This document shows positions 1-9,278 of a stretch of DNA of 64,000 nt, piece after piece; position 1 is the stretch's first letter, and every line of letters starts with the position of its first letter. The stretch spans positions 186,001 through 250,000 of the forward strand of contig WNKV01000001.1 in assembly GCA_009720755.1 (NCBI GenBank). The letters are read 5' to 3'. The stretch comes from Rhodoplanes serenus. GTDB lineage: Bacteria > Pseudomonadota > Alphaproteobacteria > Rhizobiales > Xanthobacteraceae. The position numbers and the translations under genes were made by a program. A model generated the notes under the pieces. It was given only the letters and a program-made list of their open reading frames with translations. It ran no database searches and was not told the origin of the DNA.

Positions 1-141
1 AGATTCGGACATCGCTCTTTCGGGGCCGGGATCGGCGCGGCCACGCCGCCGCAGCCGGTCGACCCGCCGCGCGGGCCGCACCGGCAGATTGACATGAACC
101 GCGCCGATGCGCGAGGTTCGGCCGACAGGGGAGGGCCGATC

Positions 142-399
142 ATGCGGGGCATCAAGGTCGTCGGCGCGGCGCTGCTGGCGCTCGGTCTCCTGGTGGCCGC
201 CGACAGCGTTCCGGCCGCCGCCCAGTCCGGCCTGCGGACCGACGAGCCCGCCCGCCGCGCCGCCCGGGCACCGACCCGCATCCAGGTCACCCCGACCCGC
301 CGCCTCTACCGCGAATGCGTCGACTGGCTGGCGGTGGAGCGGCGCCCCTCCGGCGACGTCATCACGCCGCAGATGCGCTGCCGCTGGGCCTATCGCTGA
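142..399 (+). CDS. Small secreted protein of unknown function
   Basis: An 85-residue protein opens with a signal peptide: basic MRGIKVV, a hydrophobic stretch rich in Ala and Leu, then a likely cleavage site after the AAA preceding QSG at about residue 28. The mature part is short, Arg-rich, and ends in a compact segment with two cysteines (RECVDW and MRCRW) that could form a disulfide in the periplasm. I chose the ATG at 142 because GGGGAGGG lies just upstream; an in-frame ATG at 94 would add 16 residues in front of the signal peptide. I do not recognise a function. It is followed by a convergent tetR-type gene. Confidence 0.6.
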   Translation: MRGIKVVGAALLALGLLVAADSVPAAAQSGLRTDEPARRAARAPTRIQVTPTRRLYRECVDWLAVERRPSGDVITPQMRCRWAYR

Positions 400-430
400 T
401 CGGTCGCAGCCGGGCCGCCACGGACTTGCT

Positions 431-1018
431 CTAGCTCGGCCAGGCGCGCAGCGCCGTGTCGGCCACCTTGTGCAGCGCCTCGCGGGTGGCGCCACCGGCG
501 GCGTGAACCGACATGCCCTCCAGGACGGTGGCGAAGTACCCCGCAAGCGCCGCCGGGTCGGCGTCGGCGGGCAGCTCCCCGTTCGCCTGCGCGGCCGCGA
601 ACCTGTCGCGCATCACCCGCTCGCCCTCGCAGCGGCACTCCACCATCTGGCGGTGAACGTCCTGCGCCATGTCGCTGCATGCGAGGGTGCCGCGCACCAA
701 CAGGCAGCCCGGTGGGTTGGCCGGATCGGTCATGAAGTCGGCGGTGCCGTGCAGCAGCCGCTCCACCAGCCCGCGGGCGGTCGGCTCCTTCATGGCGTCG
801 TCCCAGAATGTGGTGCGCACCGCCAGGTAGCGATCGAGGACCTTGCGGAACAGGCCCTCCTTGTTGCCGAAGGCCGCATAGAGGCTGGGCGGGTTGATGC
901 CCATGGCCTGGGTCAGCTCGGCGATCGAGGCCCCCTCGAATCCGCGCCGCCAGAACACCGCCAGGGCGCGATCGAGGGCCTCGTCCATGTCGAACTCCCG
1001 CGGACGTCCCAGTCGCAT
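431..1018 (-). CDS. TetR-family repressor, likely of the adjacent RND pump
   Basis: A 195-residue TetR/AcrR-family regulator. The N-terminal DNA-binding domain (about residues 8-55) has the typical helix-turn-helix with the family signature NPPSLYAAFGNKEGLF; the rest is the helical ligand-binding and dimer domain, containing cysteines in RGTLACS and VECRCE. It is divergent from the membrane-fusion protein gene at 1129 with only 110 bp between them, the usual layout for a local repressor of an efflux operon. A palindrome at 1089-1104 in that gap is the likely operator. The inducing compound cannot be read from sequence. Confidence 0.9.
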   Translation of the reverse strand: MRLGRPREFDMDEALDRALAVFWRRGFEGASIAELTQAMGINPPSLYAAFGNKEGLFRKVLDRYLAVRTTFWDDAMKEPTARGLVERLLHGTADFMTDPANPPGCLLVRGTLACSDMAQDVHRQMVECRCEGERVMRDRFAAAQANGELPADADPAALAGYFATVLEGMSVHAAGGATREALHKVADTALRAWPS

Positions 1019-1062
1019 CTCTCTCCACCTTCTTGTTTTTTACTGATCGTTATATAAGTCCC

Positions 1063-1104
1063 TTGACGGCGACCGTCCACCACCCTTATGTAGCACTCAC
1101 TACA
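1063..1104 (+). promoter_or_regulatory. Putative efflux promoter with overlapping TetR operator
   Basis: TTGACG at 1063-1068 and TTATGT at 1086-1091, 17 bp apart, fit a sigma-70-type promoter for the efflux genes. A palindrome TGTAG-N6-CTACA at 1089-1104 overlaps the -10 box and probable start point, where a repressor would block RNA polymerase. The assignment to the neighbouring TetR protein is inferred from position. Confidence 0.5.
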
Positions 1105-1128
1105 AATTAGCTGGTGACGGAGCCTACC

Positions 1129-2349
1129 ATGACACCCCCTCTCCGCCGACTTCTCATCGGCACCGCCGTGGCCGCCATTCTCGTGGGCGGAGCCGCCGGA
1201 CTGATGCGGCTCGGCACCGGCGACGCGCGGTCGAGCAGCGGAGGCTCGGCCGCCGCCGCGCAGGTGACGGTGCCGGTCGCCACCGTGGCGCGCCGCGACG
1301 TCACGCTCTACGAGGAGTTCTCTGGCCGGCTGGAAGCGATCGAGCGGGTGGAGGTGCGGCCGCGGGTGGCCGGCGCCATCCAGAGCATCCACTTCGTCGA
1401 GGGCGCCCTGGTGCGCCAGGGCGACCTGCTGGTGACCATCGATCCCGCCCCCTACGCGGCCGAGGTGGCACGCGCCGAGGCGCAGGTCGCCGCCGCCGAG
1501 GCGCGGCTCGCCCTCGCCCGCAACGACCTCGATCGCGGCCAGCAGCTATGGACCTCCCGCACGGTGTCGCAGCGCGACCTCGACCAGCGCGTCAATGCCG
1601 AGCGCGAGGCCGCCGCCAATCTGGAAGCCGCCCGGGCCAGTCTCGCGACGGCGCGCCTCAATCTCGGCTGGACCGAGGTGCGGGCGCCGGTCTCCGGCCG
1701 GGTCGGCCGCCAGGACATCACGGTCGGCAACCTGGTGGCGGCGGGCGCCGGCGCCCCGGTGCTGACCACGCTGGTGTCGACCGACCCGATCTATGCGGGC
1801 TTCAACGCCGACGAGCGCACGGTGGCGCGGGCGCTCGGCGGCCTCGACGGCAATGCCGATCCGCACACCGCGGTCGACCGCATCCCGGTGCTGATGGACG
1901 ACCCCTCGCGCGACGAGCCGCGCCAAGGCTGGGTGCAGCTCATCGACAACCAGGTCGACGGGCGCACCGGCACGGTGCGGGTGCGGGCCGTGTTCGACAA
2001 TCCCCGTCACACGCTGATGCCGGGCCAGTTCGTCCGCCTGCGGCTCGGCCGCGCCAAGACCGAGCCGGCGCTCCTCGTCAACGAGCGGGCGGTCGGCACC
2101 GACCAGGACAAGCGCTTTGTCCTGGTGGTCGGCGGCGACGGCAAGGCGATCTATCGCGAGGTCGCGCTCGGCGCCCATGTGGACGGCCTGCGGGTCGTCA
2201 CCCGCGGCCTCGAGGCCGGCGAGCGCATCGTGGTCAACGGTCTTCAGAAGGTGCGGCCGGGCGCCACCGTCGATCCGAAGCCGGTGCCGATGGAAACCGC
2301 CGCCTGGACCACGCCCGACCCGGTGCGGGTCAGCGCGGCGACACCCTGA
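1129..2349 (+). CDS. RND efflux periplasmic adaptor (membrane fusion protein)
   Basis: A 406-residue HlyD/AcrA-type adaptor that would bridge the inner-membrane pump and an outer-membrane channel. After an N-terminal hydrophobic anchor (about residues 8-25) come the barrel-sandwich lipoyl half (EVRPRVAGAIQSIHF), an alpha-helical hairpin of Ala/Glu/Arg heptads (about 95-160), the second lipoyl half (VRAPVSGRVGR), then beta-barrel and membrane-proximal domains. No lipobox cysteine is visible, so it is probably anchored by the uncleaved helix. ATG 1129 has GGAG seven bases upstream; a GTG at 1114 would add five residues. It precedes the RND pump gene by 250 bp on the same strand. Confidence 0.92.
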   Translation: MTPPLRRLLIGTAVAAILVGGAAGLMRLGTGDARSSSGGSAAAAQVTVPVATVARRDVTLYEEFSGRLEAIERVEVRPRVAGAIQSIHFVEGALVRQGDLLVTIDPAPYAAEVARAEAQVAAAEARLALARNDLDRGQQLWTSRTVSQRDLDQRVNAEREAAANLEAARASLATARLNLGWTEVRAPVSGRVGRQDITVGNLVAAGAGAPVLTTLVSTDPIYAGFNADERTVARALGGLDGNADPHTAVDRIPVLMDDPSRDEPRQGWVQLIDNQVDGRTGTVRVRAVFDNPRHTLMPGQFVRLRLGRAKTEPALLVNERAVGTDQDKRFVLVVGGDGKAIYREVALGAHVDGLRVVTRGLEAGERIVVNGLQKVRPGATVDPKPVPMETAAWTTPDPVRVSAATP

Positions 2350-2599
2350 GGGTTTTCGCCCACAGTCCGACATTCGCGCATCGCCGCCGGAACTCTCGTC
2401 GCCGGTGACGGCGAGCGGTGCGCGGTCGCGTCGCCCCGGGGCGACGTGCCGGGCGAGGCGGCGATCCGTGCGGCGCGGCGGGAATAGCCCCCTTTCGTCC
2501 CGCCCGCCGGTGCGGCGCTCGCCTCGCCCCCTGCTCCGCCGCCGCCGGACCTCCGACGGCGACGCCGCTCGCGTCGACCCCCGAACCAGCGGACCCCCC

Positions 2600-5500
2600 A
2601 TGTCCTTCTCGCGCTTCTTCATCGACCGACCGATCTTCGCCGGCGTGCTGTCGGTGCTGATCTTCCTGGCCGGGCTCCTCGCCCTGCGGGTGATGCCGAT
2701 CTCCGAGTACCCCGAGGTGGCGCCCCCCGCCGTGGTGGTGCGCGCCACCTTCCCGGGCGCCAACCCCAAGGTGATCGCCGAGTCGGTGGCGACCCCGATC
2801 GAGGAGCAGGTCAACGGCGTCGAAGGCATGCTCTACATGGAGAGCCAGGCGACCACCGACGGCGTGATGACGCTGACGGTGACGTTCCGGCTCGGCACCG
2901 ATCCCGACAAGGCCCAGCAGCTCGTGCAGAACCGCGTCTCGCAGGCGGAGCCGCGGCTGCCCGAGGACGTCCGCCGCCTCGGCATCACCACGGTGAAGAG
3001 CTCGCCCGATCTCACCATGGTGGTGCATCTGCTGTCGCCGGACGACCGCTACGACGCCACCTACCTGCGCAACTACGCGGTGCTCAACGTGAAGGACCGG
3101 CTCGCCCGCATCACCGGCGTCGGCCAGGTGCTGATGTGGGGCGCCGGCGACTACGCCATGCGGGTGTGGCTCGACCCGCAGAAGGTGGTGGAGCACGGCC
3201 TGTCGGCCGGCGACGTGGTGCGCGAGATCCGCGCCCAGAACGTTCAGGCGGCCGCTGGCGTCATCGGCGGCCCGCCCAACGCCGCCGCGCTCGACTTCCA
3301 GCTCTCGGTCAACGCCCAGGGCCGGTTGCAGAGCGAGGAGGAGTTCGGCGAGATCGTGGTGAAGACCGGCACCGCCGGCGAGATCACCCGGCTGCGCGAC
3401 ATCGCCCGTATCGAGCTCGGCGCCTCCGACTACGCGCTGCGCTCGCTGCTCGACAACAGGCAGGCGGTGGCGATCGGCATCTTCCAGTCGCCCGGCTCCA
3501 ACGCGCTCGCCATCTCGGAGGGCGTCCGCCGCGCCATGGCCGAGATGAAGCCCGCGATGCCGGACGGCGTCGACTATTCCATCGTCTACGACCCGACCCA
3601 GTTCATCCGCGCCTCCATCGAGGCGGTGGTGCACACGCTGCTCGAAGCGATCGTGCTGGTGGTCCTGGTAGTGATCCTGTTCCTCCAGACCTGGCGCGCC
3701 TCGATCATCCCGTTGCTGGCGGTGCCGGTTTCGGTGGTCGGCACCTTCGCGGTGATGTACGCCTTCGGCTTCTCGATCAACGCGCTGACGCTGTTCGGCC
3801 TGGTGCTGGCGATCGGCATCGTGGTCGACGACGCGATCGTCGTGGTCGAGAACGTCGAGCGCAACATCGAGACCGGCCTGTCGCCGCGCGAGGCGAGCTA
3901 TCGCGCCATGGCGGAGGTGTCCGGGCCGATCGTGGCGATCGCCCTGGTGCTGGTCGCGGTGTTCGTGCCGCTCGCCTTCATCAGCGGCCTCACCGGCCAG
4001 TTCTATCGCCAGTTCGCGCTGACCATCGCGATCTCGACGGTGATCTCGGCGATCAACTCGCTCACCCTGTCGCCGGCGCTCGCGGCCCTGCTGCTGAAGT
4101 CGCACGACGCCCCCAAGGACATCGTGTCGCGCGGCCTCGACCGGGTGCTCGGCTGGTTCTTCCGCGGCTTCAACCGTGCCTTCGGCCGCGCCTCCGTGTC
4201 CTATGGAACGAGCGTCGGCGGCGTGATCCGCCACCGCGCCGTGGCGATGGCGATCTATCTGGTGCTGATCGGCGTCACCTTCGGGCTGTTCAAGGCGGTG
4301 CCGGGTGGCTTCGTGCCGGGCCAGGACAAGCAGTACCTGATCGGCTTCGCCCAGCTTCCCGACGGCGCCACCCTCGACCGGACCGAGGCGGTGATCCGGC
4401 GGATGAGCGACATCTCGCTGAAGACGCCCGGCGTCGAGAACGCCATCGCGTTCCCGGGCCTGTCGATCGCCGGCTTCACCAACTCGTCGAACGCCGGCAT
4501 CGTGTTCGTCGGCCTCACCGCCTTCGAGCAGCGCCGCAGCCCGGAGCTGTCCGGGCCGGCGATCGCCCGCACCCTCAACCAGAGCTTCGCCGGGATCGAC
4601 GAGGCGTTCGTCGCCATGTTCCCGCCGCCGCCGGTGTCCGGCATCGGCACCATCGGCGGCTTCAAGCTCCAGATCGAGGATCGCGCCGGCCGCGGCTACG
4701 CGGCCCTCAAGGAAGCGACCGACGCCTTCCTGGCACGCGCCGCGCAGGCGCCCGAGCTGATGGCGATGTTCTCCAGCTATCAGATCAACGTGCCGCAGCT
4801 CCACGCCGACATCGACCGCGTCAAGGCGCGCCAGCTCGCGGTGCCGGTGGCCGACGTGTTCGAGACGCTCCAGACCTATCTGGGCTCGGTCTACGTGAAC
4901 GACTTCAACACCTTCGGCCGCACCTACTCGGTCCGCGTCCAGGCCGACGCGGGGTTCCGTGCCCGCCCGGAGGATCTGGGTGCGCTGCGGGTGCGCTCGA
5001 CGACCGGCGAGATGGTGCCGCTCGCCGCGGTGCTCCAGGTGAAGCCCACCGCCGGCCCCGAGCGGGCGATGCGCTACAACGGCTTCCTGTCGGCCGACAT
5101 CAACGGCGCCGCCGCGCCCGGATACTCGACCGGGCAGGCCCAGGCGGCGATCGAGCGCATCGCCGCCGAGACGCTGCCGCCGGGCTTCGCGTTCGAATGG
5201 ACCGAGCTGACCTATCAGGAGATCCTGGCCGGCAACTCGGGCGTCATCGTGTTCCCGATCGCGGTGCTCTTGGTGTTCCTGGTGCTCGCCGCGCTCTACG
5301 AGAGCCTGACGCTGCCGCTCGCCATCATCCTGATCGTGCCGATGGGCTTGCTCGCCGCCATGACGGGCGTCTGGCTCGGCGGCGGCGACAACAACATCTT
5401 CACCCAGATCGGGCTCATCGTGCTGGTCGGCCTGTCGGCCAAGAACGCCATTCTGATCGTCGAGTTCGCCCGCGAGCTGGAATTCGCCGGGCGCCGGCCG

Positions 5501-5842
5501 GTGGAGGCCGCCATCGAGGCGAGCCGGCTGCGGCTGCGGCCGATCCTGATGACCTCGATGGCGTTCATCATGGGCGTGCTGCCGCTCGTCACCTCGACGG
5601 GCGCCGGCGCTGAGATGCGCCAGGCGATGGGGCTCGCCGTGTTCGGCGGCATGATCGGGGTGACGATCTTCGGCATCTTCCTGACGCCGGTGTTCTACGT
5701 GCTGCTGCGGGCGCTGACCGGCAACCGGCCGCTCAAGCATCTGGCCGGCCCGCCGACGGACGCCCCGCCCGCCGCGGTGGCGCCCGGATCACCGGCGCAT
5801 CCGCCGGCGGCGGCGTCGCAGGAGCCGGCGACGCTGGCCTGA
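2600..5842 (+). CDS. RND-family (HAE1) multidrug efflux pump, inner-membrane subunit
   Basis: A 1080-residue AcrB/MexB-like proton antiporter. It starts with the canonical FFIDRPIFAGVLSV first helix, has two repeats of one helix, a large periplasmic loop and five helices, and carries the proton-relay residues: the Asp pair in TM4 (GIVVDDAIVVVENVERN) and the Lys in TM10 (GLSAKNAILIVEFARE). The C-terminus has about 45 extra Ala/Pro-rich residues compared with AcrB. It forms a unit with the adaptor at 1129. No TolC/OprM-type gene is nearby, so a channel encoded elsewhere must be used. The drug spectrum is unknown. Confidence 0.95.
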   Translation: MSFSRFFIDRPIFAGVLSVLIFLAGLLALRVMPISEYPEVAPPAVVVRATFPGANPKVIAESVATPIEEQVNGVEGMLYMESQATTDGVMTLTVTFRLGTDPDKAQQLVQNRVSQAEPRLPEDVRRLGITTVKSSPDLTMVVHLLSPDDRYDATYLRNYAVLNVKDRLARITGVGQVLMWGAGDYAMRVWLDPQKVVEHGLSAGDVVREIRAQNVQAAAGVIGGPPNAAALDFQLSVNAQGRLQSEEEFGEIVVKTGTAGEITRLRDIARIELGASDYALRSLLDNRQAVAIGIFQSPGSNALAISEGVRRAMAEMKPAMPDGVDYSIVYDPTQFIRASIEAVVHTLLEAIVLVVLVVILFLQTWRASIIPLLAVPVSVVGTFAVMYAFGFSINALTLFGLVLAIGIVVDDAIVVVENVERNIETGLSPREASYRAMAEVSGPIVAIALVLVAVFVPLAFISGLTGQFYRQFALTIAISTVISAINSLTLSPALAALLLKSHDAPKDIVSRGLDRVLGWFFRGFNRAFGRASVSYGTSVGGVIRHRAVAMAIYLVLIGVTFGLFKAVPGGFVPGQDKQYLIGFAQLPDGATLDRTEAVIRRMSDISLKTPGVENAIAFPGLSIAGFTNSSNAGIVFVGLTAFEQRRSPELSGPAIARTLNQSFAGIDEAFVAMFPPPPVSGIGTIGGFKLQIEDRAGRGYAALKEATDAFLARAAQAPELMAMFSSYQINVPQLHADIDRVKARQLAVPVADVFETLQTYLGSVYVNDFNTFGRTYSVRVQADAGFRARPEDLGALRVRSTTGEMVPLAAVLQVKPTAGPERAMRYNGFLSADINGAAAPGYSTGQAQAAIERIAAETLPPGFAFEWTELTYQEILAGNSGVIVFPIAVLLVFLVLAALYESLTLPLAIILIVPMGLLAAMTGVWLGGGDNNIFTQIGLIVLVGLSAKNAILIVEFARELEFAGRRPVEAAIEASRLRLRPILMTSMAFIMGVLPLVTSTGAGAEMRQAMGLAVFGGMIGVTIFGIFLTPVFYVLLRALTGNRPLKHLAGPPTDAPPAAVAPGSPAHPPAAASQEPATLA

Positions 5843-5893
5843 GCCGACGGCGCGGCTGCGGCCGCGCCGTCTGGCCTCACTTGGCGTCCGGCC

Positions 5894-6085
5894 TTACGCC
5901 CCGGCGGGGGCGTGGCGGGCCGCGAACTCGTCGAGGCTGTAGCTCTGCCCCTCGGGGTCGACGATGGCGATGTCGGTCACCCCCTCGCCCAGCAGCTCGT
6001 CCGCCTTCTTGATGGCCGCCGCGGGAGACTCCCGCCTCAGGGTCAGCGCGCCGGCCGTATCGTGGCCGGTGATCAGGTAGGGCAT
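5894..6085 (-). CDS. Small conserved hypothetical protein
   Basis: A 63-residue acidic protein: MPYLITGHDTAG, a predicted helix AAAIKKADELLGEG, a strand DIAIVDPEGQSY and a short C-terminal helix. I recognise the pattern as a small soluble protein seen in Bradyrhizobium relatives, with no known function. The reading frame stays open 24 codons further upstream, but that part lies inside the dispersed repeat at 6100-6205, so I start at ATG 6085. It is convergent with the efflux pump gene. Confidence 0.6.
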   Translation of the reverse strand: MPYLITGHDTAGALTLRRESPAAAIKKADELLGEGVTDIAIVDPEGQSYSLDEFAARHAPAGA

Positions 6086-6099
6086 CGGCACCTCGCTCA

Positions 6100-6205
6100 C
6101 TAGAGCACTTTCCGGCGAAGTGGCCGCCGGTTCGCCGTCGAAAATGCGATCATGCAAAGACTTCTAGAGCGGAGCACGATCCAGTTGGATCGGATTCCGC
6201 TCTAG
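6100..6205. repeat. Dispersed palindromic repeat, copy 1
   Basis: A 106-bp non-coding element bounded by CTAGAGC and GCTCTAG. It contains a second internal CTAGAGCGGA pairing with TCCGCTCTAG, and GATCC-AGTT-GGATC at the loop, so the right half can form a long hairpin. The left half (GCGAAGTGG, GGTTCGCCGTCGAAAATGCGATC) recurs in inverted orientation at 30683-30787. Elements of this kind are scattered through Bradyrhizobium-type genomes; no role is established. Confidence 0.8.
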
Positions 6206-6435
6206 AACTGCCGACCACCATACAATCTTCACGCCCGGCAGGCGACGGGGCGCGACGCGACGCCGCCACGCGCGCGGCTCGTCCCCACGCTCTCGGGACG
6301 GGTGCCGCGAGGCACTTGCCCGCTTGTGGCGTGGCGCCGGGAGGCGTACGCTTCGGGGGCGGCTCCGGGAGCGGCATCGACCGCCGCCCCGCCCACGCCG
6401 AAGCAGTGGCGGGCCGCAGACCAGGGGTGACGCGC

Positions 6436-7605
6436 ATGGCGGGTCCGTCGTTCCCCTCGGCGTTGCTGTGGCCCATGCTGGCGGCCGTGTCGGCCAGCGA
6501 GGCGACTGCCGCCTTTCTGCATGAGATCGCGCGCAGGACCGCCACCGAGGAGGCGCTGCGGCCGCCCCTGGTGCGGCCCGACTGGGCTTCCGACAATCGC
6601 GTGGTGCTCGAGCTGCCGACCCTGCTGCTGCGTGATTTCTCCATCCCGCGGCGGAACGAGTGCGGCGGTCCGGCGGACGACCGAGCCGTCCCCGCACCCC
6701 CGACCCTGATCTGCGCCCCCTATGCGCTGCACGGCGCCACTGTCGCCGACTTCGCCCCCGGCCACAGCCTGGTCGAAGCCCTGCTGGCCGCCGGCCGGAC
6801 TCGGCTTCATCTCGTCGAATGGCGATCGGCGACGCCGACCATGCGTGACGTCGGCATCGATACCCTGCTGGCCGATCTCAACGTCGCGGTGGACACCTTC
6901 GACGAGCCCGTCGACCTCGTCGGCATCTGCCAGGGTGGCTGGATGGCGCTTCTGTATGCGGCGCGCTTCCCCGGCAAGGTGCGGCGCCTGGTGATCGGCG
7001 GGGCGCCACTCGACATCGCGGCCGGCGACTCCGGCCTGTCGCGGCTCGCCGGGACGACGCCGCTCTCCGGCTTCGCGGACCTCCTGCGGCTCGGCGACGG
7101 CGTGCTGCTCGGCCAGCTCATGCTCGGCCTGTGGGGGCCGGCTCCGACGAGCCCGGCCGCCATCCGCCGCGAGCTCCAGCTCGCCGAGGCCGACGGCGGT
7201 CCGCGTGACGCCGCGGATGCGGCGCTGATGCAGCGGTTCCGCGACTGGTACGACTGGACCGTCGACTTGCCGGGAACTTACTACCTTCAAACGGTGCAAT
7301 GGATTTACAAAGAGAACCGGCTCGCCCGCTCGGCCTTCACGGCGCTCGGCCGGCGCATCGACTTGTCCACCCTGCGGCTGCCGGTGCTGCTGCTCGCCGG
7401 CAGCGACGACGCGCTGGTGGCGCCCGCCCAGGTTCTCGGGGTCGTCGACCGGCTCGGCACGCCGCCGGAGGACCGTGCCGCCGTGGTGGCGCCGTCGACC
7501 CATCTCGGCCTATTCATGGGCCGCGAGATCCTGGCCGAGATCTGGCCCGGCATCGTCGCCTGGCTGGACCGCCCGGTCGCCGCCCCCGCTCTCGCGCCGG
7601 CCTGA
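6436..7605 (+). CDS. Alpha/beta-hydrolase of the PHA synthase (PhaC) type
   Basis: A 389-residue alpha/beta-fold protein. The nucleophile elbow reads GICQGG (163-168), placing Cys165 where lipases carry Ser; this Cys box is characteristic of polyhydroxyalkanoate synthases, especially the short class III PhaC. A candidate acid lies in AGSDDALVAP (about 321-330) and the His in STHLGL (His356). Length is near class III PhaC (about 355), but no phaE partner is adjacent, so activity could be polymerisation or another acyl transfer. ATG 6436 is preceded by AGGGGTGA. The next gene (7694) follows 88 bp downstream on the same strand. Confidence 0.75.
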   Translation: MAGPSFPSALLWPMLAAVSASEATAAFLHEIARRTATEEALRPPLVRPDWASDNRVVLELPTLLLRDFSIPRRNECGGPADDRAVPAPPTLICAPYALHGATVADFAPGHSLVEALLAAGRTRLHLVEWRSATPTMRDVGIDTLLADLNVAVDTFDEPVDLVGICQGGWMALLYAARFPGKVRRLVIGGAPLDIAAGDSGLSRLAGTTPLSGFADLLRLGDGVLLGQLMLGLWGPAPTSPAAIRRELQLAEADGGPRDAADAALMQRFRDWYDWTVDLPGTYYLQTVQWIYKENRLARSAFTALGRRIDLSTLRLPVLLLAGSDDALVAPAQVLGVVDRLGTPPEDRAAVVAPSTHLGLFMGREILAEIWPGIVAWLDRPVAAPALAPA

Positions 7606-7693
7606 CCAGGAGCCCCGCACAGGCCACGCCCGACCGGCGGTGGCGATCGTGCGTGTGCCACCCTATATCCGACACTCCGGTCGAATGGGTGCC

Positions 7694-9085
7694 ATGAGCG
7701 ATCTCGAAAACGATCTCGAAAAGAACCGTTTTTCCGCGCGTGCCCGGCGCTATGCCCGGGTCGGCGCCAATGTGGGCGGGGTGGCGGCCCGGCTGGCCGC
7801 CAACCGGCTGATCAGCGGCAGTCACGACCGGGAGAGCGGCGCCGCCGACCTCGCCGCCGCCCTCGGCGGCCTGAAAGGGCCGATCATGAAGGTGGCCCAG
7901 CTGATGGCCACCATCCCGGACCTGCTGCCGCCCGAATACGCGGCCGAGCTGGCCAAGCTCCAGAGCGAGGCGCCGCCCATGGGCTGGGCCTTCGTCAAGC
8001 GCCGCATGCAGGCCGAGCTCGGCCCCGACTGGCAGGAGAAGTTCGCGGCGTTTGAGCACAAGCCGGCCGCCGCCGCCTCGCTCGGCCAGGTCCATCGCGC
8101 CCGCGCCCACGACGGCGCGCAGCTCGCCTGCAAGCTCCAGTATCCCGACATGCAGTCGGCCGTGGAGGCCGACCTCCAGCAGCTCGGCTGGCTGTTCGCC
8201 CTGCATCGGCGCATGGACCCGGCGATCGACACCAGCGAGATCGCCAAGGAGATCGCGGCGCGGGTGCGCGAGGAGCTCGACTACGCTCGCGAGGCCAAGC
8301 ACGTCCGGCTGTACAAGACCGTGCTGGCCGACGTGCCGATCGTCCGCGTGCCCGGCGTGCGGCCGGAGCTGTCGACCAAGCGCCTCCTCACCCTCGACTG
8401 GCTCGACGGCGACAAGCTGCTCGCCTTCAAGACCGCCGACATCGAGACCCGCAACCGGCTCGCCACCGCGCTCTATCGCGCCTGGTGGCTGCCGTTCAGC
8501 CGCTTCGGCGTCATCCATGGCGACCCGCATCTCGGCAACTACACGGCCTATGCCAAGCCGGACGGCGAGGTGGTCGGCATCAACTTGCTCGACTACGGCT
8601 GCATCCGCATCTTCCCGCCGCGCTTCGTGTCGGGCGTCGTCGACCTCTATCACGGGCTCCAGAAGAACGACCGCACCCAGATCGTCGCCGCCTACGAGGC
8701 GTGGGGCTTCCGCGGCCTCTCCCACGAGCTGATCGACATCCTCAACATCTGGGCCAAGTTCATCTTCGGCCCGGTGATGGAGGACCGGGTGCGCACCATC
8801 GCGGACGGCGTCAAGCCCGGCGAGTACGGCCGGCGCGAAGCCTTTGTGGTCCACCGCGCCCTCAAGGAGAAGGGGCCGGTGACCATCCCGCAGGAGTTCG
8901 TGTTCATGGACCGCGCCGCCATCGGGCTCGGCGGGGTGTTCCTGCATCTGGACTCGCGGCTCAACTATCACCGGCTGTTCAACGAGGCGATCGAGAACTT
9001 CTCGGTGGCCGAGGTGGCGGAGCGCCAGCGCGTCGCCCTCGCCGACGCCGGCCTGCCGACCCCGGTGCCGTCGACCGCGGCCTGA
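7694..9085 (+). CDS. ABC1/AarF/UbiB-family atypical kinase
   Basis: A 463-residue member of the ADCK/COQ8 (UbiB) atypical kinase family, whose members support ubiquinone biosynthesis through ATPase activity. Family marks seen: a KxGQ-like stretch LKGPIMKVAQLM (about 60-71), an Ala-rich loop AAAASLGQVHRA replacing the glycine-rich loop, the invariant Lys in LACKLQYP, the catalytic region HGDPHLGNY, and the metal-binding LLDYGCI. It has no obvious C-terminal membrane helices, so it resembles the soluble ADCK3/4 branch. ATG 7685 would add three residues (MGA). Its partner pathway is not in the window. Confidence 0.87.
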   Translation: MSDLENDLEKNRFSARARRYARVGANVGGVAARLAANRLISGSHDRESGAADLAAALGGLKGPIMKVAQLMATIPDLLPPEYAAELAKLQSEAPPMGWAFVKRRMQAELGPDWQEKFAAFEHKPAAAASLGQVHRARAHDGAQLACKLQYPDMQSAVEADLQQLGWLFALHRRMDPAIDTSEIAKEIAARVREELDYAREAKHVRLYKTVLADVPIVRVPGVRPELSTKRLLTLDWLDGDKLLAFKTADIETRNRLATALYRAWWLPFSRFGVIHGDPHLGNYTAYAKPDGEVVGINLLDYGCIRIFPPRFVSGVVDLYHGLQKNDRTQIVAAYEAWGFRGLSHELIDILNIWAKFIFGPVMEDRVRTIADGVKPGEYGRREAFVVHRALKEKGPVTIPQEFVFMDRAAIGLGGVFLHLDSRLNYHRLFNEAIENFSVAEVAERQRVALADAGLPTPVPSTAA

Positions 9086-9248
9086 GACCGACCAACCCCC
9101 GTCGCCGCGCCTTGGCTCGCGCCGGCGCCATGCCGGGCCTGCCGGGCCCTGACACCATGCCGGGCCTGCGCCCGGTACTGTCGCCAGTCCGCCGCGAACC
9201 CGCTACATCTGCGCAGCCGCGACGCCCGCCCGGCGCCGCGCCTTGAAG

Positions 9249-9268
9249 CTATAGCGCAACGAATATAG
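9249..9268. promoter_or_regulatory. ModE-box-like palindrome upstream of the DUF2478 gene
   Basis: CTATAGCGCAACGAATATAG is an inverted repeat CTATA-N10-TATAG of exactly the same length as the core of the site at 12449-12472 and shares the CAACGA segment of its spacer. It ends ten bases before the ATG at 9279, so a bound repressor would cover the -10 region or start point. ModE boxes of E. coli have TATATA half-sites in the same arrangement; ModE binding here is an inference. Confidence 0.55.
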
Positions 9269-9278
9269 GATCGCCGGC

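Noticed and set aside
1048-1058. CGTTATATAAG as a third ModE half-site upstream of the tetR-type gene
   Set aside because: It has no inverted partner at the right distance and is better explained as part of the tetR promoter.
2330-5740. Very long open frame on the minus strand opposite the RND pump
   Set aside because: Its translation is dominated by Arg, Gly, His, Asp and Glu without domain pattern; it is the mirror of a strongly biased high-GC gene. The plus-strand RND motifs are unmistakable.
6086-6157. N-terminal extension of the small gene ending at 5894
   Set aside because: The extension is translated from the dispersed repeat and an equivalent peptide appears at the second repeat copy, so it is not gene-specific.
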